The position numbers and the translations under genes are program-made. From contig JAUJLY010000047.1 in NCBI GenBank assembly GCA_030447145.1, positions 1 to 11,557 on the forward strand: a stretch of 11,557 nt of DNA. The letters are read 5' to 3'. The notes beneath the pieces were generated by a model. It was not told the DNA's origin. It made no database searches and was given only the letters and a program-made list of their open reading frames with translations. Numbering within the stretch: the first letter of the stretch is position 1; each line of letters opens with the position of its first letter. This stretch comes from Thermomicrobiales bacterium. GTDB taxonomy: Bacteria; Chloroflexota; Chloroflexia; Thermomicrobiales; UBA6265. Shown here in pieces: positions 7,322-11,557 of the stretch.

Positions 7322-7376
7322 GATTATGGGTGACCGTTATGCCCTTTTCCGGGCCACCCCTCTGACTCGCATAATC
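7322..7376. repeat. Nested inverted repeats between convergent genes
   Basis: Three pairs of arms are nested: GATTATG (7322-7328) with CATAATC (7370-7376), GGGTG (7328-7332) with CACCC (7355-7359), and GCCC (7341-7344) with GGGC (7351-7354). TTATG also occurs as a direct repeat at 7324-7328 and 7338-7342. There is no T run on either strand, so this is not a standard terminator. The rest of the 178-base gap 7269-7446 has only a weak hairpin, GTGGT-GGC-ACCAC at 7411-7423, followed by CTTGTTGTT on the plus strand, which might end plus-strand transcription. Confidence 0.35.
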
Positions 7377-7446
7377 CCGAGCCCGCCGGCGAATGACCTT
7401 GTGCAGCTGTGTGGTGGCACCACCGCTTGTTGTTCGACCAAACCTT

Positions 7447-9732
7447 CTAATCCGCAGGGAGCGCCAGCTCCTCTCGCGCAGTGTCATGTCCAACTGAACC
7501 ACAATCAGTGCAGGAACAGGACACTGCTTCTGCCGTGGGGGCAGCCGGGGCGGGTACATCAGAAATGCGTGCAAGCCGCAATCCGTTCAGTGTTACCAGG
7601 ACCGAAGTCCCAACGTCTGCCAGTACGGCGATCCAGAGGTTTACGAAGCCGAGAACGCCGAGCAGCAGCGCGATGAGTTTGGTCACCATGGACAAAGTGA
7701 TGTTCTGCCGGATGATGGCCACTGTTCGCCGCGAGAGGGCGATCACCGACCCGACGACCCACAGGTCGTCGCGCATCAGTGCAAGATCGGCACTCTCGAG
7801 TGCGAGATCGGTACCGCCCATGCCCATTGCGATACCAACATCGGCCGTGGCCAGGGCAGGGGCATCGTTGACGCCATCGCCCACCTGCGTCACGTGCCAA
7901 CCGTCGGCTTTCAGGCTTGCGATCGCCTCTGCTTTCTCGTGGGGCAGCAGCTCCGCCCGAATCTCATCGACACCGACCTGAGCCCCTATCGTCTCCGCCA
8001 CCGTCCGGCAGTCGCCCGTCAGCATCACGACGCGCTCAATGCCCAAGTCACGCAACCGTTGGACAGTCTCCTTCGCACCGGGACGCACACGATCAGCGAC
8101 GGCGATCACCCCAAGAACATGCCAGGCATCAGGCATCCGCTCGGCCACGAGCAACGCAGTCTCACCGGCCTTGGCAAGCGATCCCTCAGCAATTGCATCC
8201 AGGGCATCCAGATCCCCGGCCGGAACTCCGAGTTCAATCATCAGGCGTTTGTTGCCGACCGCGATCTCTCGCCCATCAATCAGGGAGGATGCGCCACGTC
8301 CCGGAAATGCCTCGAAATCCGTGGCTGACAGCTCCGGTACCCGGTCATGGAGTGCCTTCGCGACTACCGCCCCGGCAAGCGGATGCTCCGAATCCCGCTC
8401 GACAGCGGACGCAAGCGCCAGCACATCCTGCCCGGAATGGTGATAGATCCCGGGGCCTATCTCTGGCACGACGATCCGGGTCACCGTTGGCCGGCCGAGC
8501 GTAAGCGTGCCGGTCTTGTCGAACGCAACAAGGCGCGACCGCCCAGCCTCCTCCAGCGCTGCACCACCCTTCACGAGCATCCCGTGACGCGTGGCCGCTC
8601 CAATCGCGGAGACGATCGAAACTGGCGTGGAAATCACCAGCGCGCACGGGCAGGCGATGACGAGAAGGACAAGCGCTCGATAGAACCAGGTTTCAGCATC
8701 ACTGAGGAACAGCCAACCAGAGAGCGCGATAACTCCGGCCAAGGCGACGACAACCGGCGTGTAGACGGAGGCAAACTGGTCAACCAGCTGCTGGGAGGGC
8801 GCCTTGCTCGATTGCGCCTCCTCAACGAGATGGACGATCTTCGCCAGCATCGATTCCGATGCCAATGCCGTCACCCGCACAGTCACCGCGCCGGTCCCAT
8901 TCATCGACCCGGCATAGACAGCGTCGCCCTCGCCCTTCTCGGCGGGAAGCGATTCACCCGTGATCGCGCTTTCGTTGAGGGCGGAGAAGCCGGCGATGAT
9001 CTGGCCGTCGGCTGGCATCCTTTCACCGGGGCGCACGCGGATGATATCGCCGACTTGAAGCGCGGAGACGCGCACTATCGCCTCCACGCCATCGCGCAGG
9101 AGCGTTGCCTCCTCTGGGGTAAGGTCAAGCAGGGAGCGCAGGGCCGCCCGCGTTCGATCCAGTGTCATCGCCTGCATGGTCGCACCGATCGTGAAGAGCA
9201 CCACGACCAGGGCGCCTTCGGACCACTCACCGATGATCGACGCACCAATGACCGAGATCGTCATCAGCACGTTCATGTCGATGCGGCGTAACCGCAAGGA
9301 CTGCATGGCAACGCGCATGATCGGGAAGCCACCAAGGACAATCGCCATCCCGTAGAGAGCAATCGCGATGTTCTTCACAGGGGAAAGGTGATCGGCCACG
9401 AAGGCAGCCGTCCACAGCACAACAGCAATACCGATGGGCAGCAGCTTCCGATTCTTCCACCAGGGGACCTGGACCATTCGGGCCGCTATCCCGTCGACGC
9501 GCAGTGTGGCCGCATAGCCTGCTCTATCCACCGCTCGTTCAACAGTGCGCGGGAGCTCCTCTGTCTCGGCGGCATCGGGAGCGACAGTAAGAGTTCCGGT
9601 GCCAAAACTCACATTTGCGCGCTCAACACCCGGAAGTTGTCCAACAGCGCGTTCGACGCTCATGGCGCAATCGCCACAATCCATCCCCGCGACATCAAAG
9701 ACCATCGGAGACGAGGTCCTGGAGTCACTCAT
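7447..9732 (-). CDS. cadA: P1B-2 type heavy-metal (Zn/Cd/Pb) exporting ATPase
   Basis: A 761-residue inner-membrane pump that uses ATP to export divalent soft metals such as Zn, Cd and Pb. Domains in order: an N-terminal metal-binding domain with GMDCGDC (16-22); membrane helices from about residue 97; an actuator domain with TGE (258-260); the membrane metal site CPC (361-363); phosphorylation motif DKTGTLT (405-411); the nucleotide-binding His-Pro pair (450-451); TGD (572-574) and GDGVND (618-623). Lys685 in the seventh and Asp706 (ADVGTS) in the eighth helix are the residues that mark the P1B-2 group and distinguish it from copper pumps. A Cys-rich tail (Cys739, 741, 744 and His749) follows the last helix. 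The start overlaps the stop of the ArsR repressor gene by ATGA, so the two are co-translated. ZntA is an equally fair name. Confidence 0.96.
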   Translation of the reverse strand: MSDSRTSSPMVFDVAGMDCGDCAMSVERAVGQLPGVERANVSFGTGTLTVAPDAAETEELPRTVERAVDRAGYAATLRVDGIAARMVQVPWWKNRKLLPIGIAVVLWTAAFVADHLSPVKNIAIALYGMAIVLGGFPIMRVAMQSLRLRRIDMNVLMTISVIGASIIGEWSEGALVVVLFTIGATMQAMTLDRTRAALRSLLDLTPEEATLLRDGVEAIVRVSALQVGDIIRVRPGERMPADGQIIAGFSALNESAITGESLPAEKGEGDAVYAGSMNGTGAVTVRVTALASESMLAKIVHLVEEAQSSKAPSQQLVDQFASVYTPVVVALAGVIALSGWLFLSDAETWFYRALVLLVIACPCALVISTPVSIVSAIGAATRHGMLVKGGAALEEAGRSRLVAFDKTGTLTLGRPTVTRIVVPEIGPGIYHHSGQDVLALASAVERDSEHPLAGAVVAKALHDRVPELSATDFEAFPGRGASSLIDGREIAVGNKRLMIELGVPAGDLDALDAIAEGSLAKAGETALLVAERMPDAWHVLGVIAVADRVRPGAKETVQRLRDLGIERVVMLTGDCRTVAETIGAQVGVDEIRAELLPHEKAEAIASLKADGWHVTQVGDGVNDAPALATADVGIAMGMGGTDLALESADLALMRDDLWVVGSVIALSRRTVAIIRQNITLSMVTKLIALLLGVLGFVNLWIAVLADVGTSVLVTLNGLRLARISDVPAPAAPTAEAVSCSCTDCGSVGHDTAREELALPAD

Positions 9733-10157
9733 GCAGGTATCCCCGCTCGCTCACCACTGCTCTCGGCCGCATGCAGGCATGCCATATCGAGCAACGCCTC
9801 CACATGGGCATCGGCAATCGCGTAGAAAACGGTCTTGCCCTCTCGCCGCCGCTCCACAAGCCGGTGACTCCGCAGCACCCGAAGCTGATGGGAGATGGTG
9901 GATCGATTGGTTTCGGTCGCAGTGGCAAGATCGCTTACGCAGAGCTCACCGGTTCGCAAGGCAGTCAACACGCGCACGCGCGTGGGATCGCCGAGGATCG
10001 TGAAGATCTCCACCGCTCCGGCCACACCCACGACAATGTTGAGGTGCGCCCGCGCCGCCGCAACCGCATTTGGCCGGATGCACTCGCATGCGTCCTCCGC
10101 ATCCATCCTGTTCCGCATCTCAACACTGTCGGATTGGGCCAGTTCGGGGATAATCAT
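9729..10157 (-). CDS. ArsR/SmtB family metal-responsive repressor, CadC-like
   Basis: A 142-residue winged-helix repressor that should release DNA when it binds metal, switching on the ATPase gene that overlaps it. The recognition-helix region (ATETNRSTISHQLRVLRSH) and the wing (RREGKTVFY) are clear. Two metal sites can be read by comparison with CadC. The alpha5 site is complete: Asp116, His118, His129 and Glu132. The Cys site is altered: Cys24 and Cys26 are present in the N-terminal arm, but the CadC motif ELCVCD reads ELCVSD here, so Cys73 is kept and the second Cys is Ser75. The ATG at 10157 is preferred over the ATG at 10175 or 10169 because GGAGGT lies just upstream of it. The closest relatives are CadC- or SmtB-type sensors; which metal it senses is open. 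Confidence 0.9.
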   Translation of the reverse strand: MIIPELAQSDSVEMRNRMDAEDACECIRPNAVAAARAHLNIVVGVAGAVEIFTILGDPTRVRVLTALRTGELCVSDLATATETNRSTISHQLRVLRSHRLVERRREGKTVFYAIADAHVEALLDMACLHAAESSGERAGIPA

Positions 10158-10161
10158 GTGT

Positions 10162-10167
10162 ACCTCC
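10162..10167 (-). promoter_or_regulatory. Ribosome binding site that fixes the ArsR start
   Basis: GGAGGT on the minus strand ends four bases before the ATG at 10157. The two upstream in-frame ATGs (10169 and 10175) lack such a site; choosing them would put this motif inside the coding region. Confidence 0.75.
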
Positions 10168-10189
10168 ATGCACACGTATTGTTACAGGA

Positions 10190-10218
10190 AGTATCGCAGC
10201 ACACATGTGTACGCGCAA
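10190..10218 (-). promoter_or_regulatory. Promoter and candidate operator of the metal-efflux operon
   Basis: On the minus strand, TTGCGC (10218-10213) and GATACT (10195-10190) are separated by exactly 17 bases. The perfect palindrome ACACATGTGT (10201-10210) lies in the spacer, where a bound repressor would block polymerase. Initiation near 10183 would give a leader of about 25 bases containing the GGAGGT site. The -35 and -10 matches are moderate. The palindrome differs from the known AT-rich CadC and SmtB sites, so operator status is inferred from position. Confidence 0.5.
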
Positions 10219-10269
10219 ACACTTGTCTCGAACGGAGCAATCCAGCCTCCCCTCTCTGCCCCAGCCACG

Positions 10270-10297
10270 AAAAACCCCGCACGTGGTGTGCGGGGTT
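10270..10297 (-). terminator. Rho-independent terminator of uppP
   Basis: CCCCGCAC (10275-10282) pairs perfectly with GTGCGGGG (10288-10295) around a five-base loop. On the minus strand the stem is followed by TTTTT. It lies about 40 bases past the uppP stop codon, and separates uppP from the metal operon. Confidence 0.88.
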
Positions 10298-10335
10298 GTA
10301 TGATATTGACTCTTACGGGGAGGGACCGTGACTCC

Positions 10336-11198
10336 TTACCGCAGGAAGAGCATCGCGAAGAGGAACAGCCCGAAGATCACCCGGTACACGACAAACGCCA
10401 GCGTGCTCTGTCGCTGCAGGAACTGGAGTAATCCCCATATCGTGACGAACCCGACGATTGCCGCTGAGACACCACCGGCAACGAAGCTCGTCGTTTCCGC
10501 CGAGGTCATCCCTTCGCTCACTGCGTCGAGCACCGACTTCAACCCGGCCCCAGGATCAACGGGATGCCCGCCATGAACGAGAACCGTGCTGCCTCGCCAC
10601 GCTTAAGCCCCCGGAAGAGCCCGGCCGTAAGGGTCGCACGGGAGCGGGAAGTTCCGGGCAAAAGGGCCGCGAGTGCCTGACCGATACCGACAAGGAAGGC
10701 ATCCAGCCAGTTCATTCCGTCAATGTCACGCCGTTGGCTTCCCACTCGCTCGGCAAGCAGGAGAACAAGACCGACCACGATCAGCATGGTCGCGATTGTC
10801 GCAATCGCCCGGCTCGAATTGTCCTCCGTATGGAAGAACTCCTTGATCGTCGACTCAAAGAGCAGCCCAATGTTGGCCCCCGGGATTCTGGCGATGACGA
10901 TCAGCAGCCCCAGCCTCGCCCAGTGGTCCCGATCCGAATCTCCTGCCTGCCCCTTCAGGATCGGCACGGGCTTGCTCAGCGCATACGGGATCACCATGAT
11001 CATGTTCCGGATCTCCCGCCAGAAATAGAACAGCACCGCCGTCAGCGTCCCAAGGTGCAACGCAGCACCGAAGGCCAGACCGCCACTCTCCCATCCGAAG
11101 AGCCATGGAAAGATGATGAGATGCCCCGATGAGGAGATCGGGAGAAACTCCGTCAGACCTTGCACGATGCCGAGGATGATCGCCTGCCAAAGTTCCAT
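10336..11198 (-). pseudogene. uppP: Undecaprenyl-diphosphatase (UppP/BacA), frameshifted near the C-terminus
   Basis: UppP removes a phosphate from undecaprenyl diphosphate at the membrane, recycling the lipid carrier of cell-wall synthesis and giving bacitracin tolerance. The first frame runs from the ATG at 11198 and carries QGLTEFLPISSSGH (13-26), with the catalytic Glu pair region and His26, and PGTSRSRAT (181-189), the phosphate-binding motif. It ends early at residue 219, right after GIPLILG. The missing C-terminus, two more membrane helices ending YRVIFGLFLFAML, is in the next frame from 10542 to 10336. Adding one G to the GGGG run (10548-10551) would restore GIPLILGAGLKSV and a normal protein of about 287 residues. 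Most members have Gly where this one has Arg187 in SRSRAT. The ribosome binding site AGGAG is at 11208-11212. The break may be a real mutation or a homopolymer sequencing error. Confidence 0.87.
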
Positions 11199-11244
11199 AT
11201 ACTGCCGCTCCTAGACGAGGTTCATGAGGAACTGCACCCGCCCC

Positions 11245-11278
11245 TCACAACAAACCGGGCGATGTCACCGTCGCCCGG
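11245..11278 (-). terminator. Probable terminator after the flippase-like gene
   Basis: CCGGGCGA (11255-11262) and TCGCCCGG (11271-11278) form a perfect eight-base stem with an eight-base loop. On the minus strand it is followed by TTTGTTGTG. It sits about 100 bases after the stop at 11378 and before the uppP start. The interval 11279-11377 between the stem and that stop shows nothing else. Confidence 0.6.
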
Positions 11279-11377
11279 GCTTCGACCGATCGTTCCATGC
11301 TGATATCGAGGGAGGGAGGCAGAAGCACCACGCTCCGGGAGAACATCAGGATCACCAGAGGAGACATGAACCCGGAA

Positions 11378-11557
11378 TCAGGTCCGGTCTGGCGAAAGCT
11401 CTGGTGCTCCTTCTCTTGTCACACGGACCTGGGTCTCCGGTTCATCATCCCGAAGCTGGCTGACGGACAATTCCCGCCGGAACCACTCCACCATACCAAT
11501 GAGGGTGATCGGAAAATAGAGCGCCGCGTGGACGAGAATTGCGTAGGCCAGTGCCTG
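11378..11557 (-). CDS. C-terminal end of a flippase-like (UPF0104 / LPG-synthase-TM) membrane protein
   Basis: The frame is open from the window edge and stops with TGA at 11380-11378, giving 59 residues. It begins in a membrane helix (ALAYAILVHAALYFPITLIG), passes a WFRRELS turn and ends in a polar, acidic tail. A closing helix with H-x3-Y-x-P followed by a basic turn resembles the last membrane helix of flippase-like UPF0104/AglD2-type proteins, which handle lipid-linked sugars or lysyl-lipids. Being directly upstream of uppP, another lipid-carrier protein, fits that reading. Most of the gene is outside the window, so the family call is tentative while the existence of a coding region is likely. 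Confidence 0.6.
   Translation of the reverse strand, partial: QALAYAILVHAALYFPITLIGMVEWFRRELSVSQLRDDEPETQVRVTREGAPELSPDRT

Noticed and set aside
8347..9291. A 314-codon plus-strand frame opposite the metal ATPase
   Set aside because: It lies wholly antisense to conserved P-type ATPase motifs and shows no domain.
10539..11198. A naturally short 219-residue UppP
   Set aside because: The rest of the family sequence continues at once in the next frame, so a frameshift explains it better than a real shorter protein.
11361..11463. A plus-strand ATG at 11366 with GAGGAG upstream as a small gene start
   Set aside because: The frame is antisense to the better supported flippase-like coding end and has no recognisable product.

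Overview
This 11.6 kb window is high-GC bacterial DNA with densely packed genes. I lean towards a Chloroflexota (Thermomicrobia-like) source. The reasons are a Tat-exported peptide-binding protein, a membrane-anchored protein with a Pro/Thr-rich tail and an Ig-like/lipoprotein-carrier layout, and the mix of housekeeping genes. This is inference from gene style only; no rRNA or tRNA is present to anchor it. No mobile element, CRISPR array or phage gene is visible.

Plus-strand half (1-7268). The window opens inside a pterin-4a-carbinolamine dehydratase gene, whose frame is open to base 1. It is followed by a ferritin-like DUF892 (YciF-type) protein. A 336-base non-coding stretch (1009-1344) carries a terminator-like hairpin, a 17-base inverted repeat and a weak promoter. 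Next is an alpha/beta hydrolase with the complete residue set of fluoroacetate/haloacetate dehalogenases. It is followed by a peptide-type ABC importer: a Tat-signal binding protein, a 28-base perfect palindrome, then two permeases that overlap by ATGA. The expected ATPase subunits are absent. Instead, 30 bases after the second permease, there is a 409-residue membrane-anchored protein of unknown function that looks like an Ig-like (YtkA/FixH-like) domain joined to a LolA/LppX-like domain.

Minus-strand half (7447-11557). Reading from right to left there are four genes. First is the C-terminal end of a flippase-like (UPF0104 / LPG-synthase-TM) membrane protein, cut by the window edge. Next is undecaprenyl-diphosphatase (uppP), broken near its C-terminus by a one-base deletion in a G run. 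Last is a two-gene metal-efflux operon: an ArsR/SmtB repressor overlapping by ATGA with a P1B-2 (Zn/Cd/Pb) ATPase. A palindrome sits between the -35 and -10 boxes of the operon promoter, which suggests classical metal-relieved repression. The plus and minus blocks converge at 7269-7446, a non-coding stretch with nested inverted repeats.

I do not see an obviously new multi-gene system. The items most worth a second look are the dehalogenase and its nearby importer, the unknown two-domain protein in the importer operon, the uppP frameshift, and the altered metal sites of the ArsR repressor.
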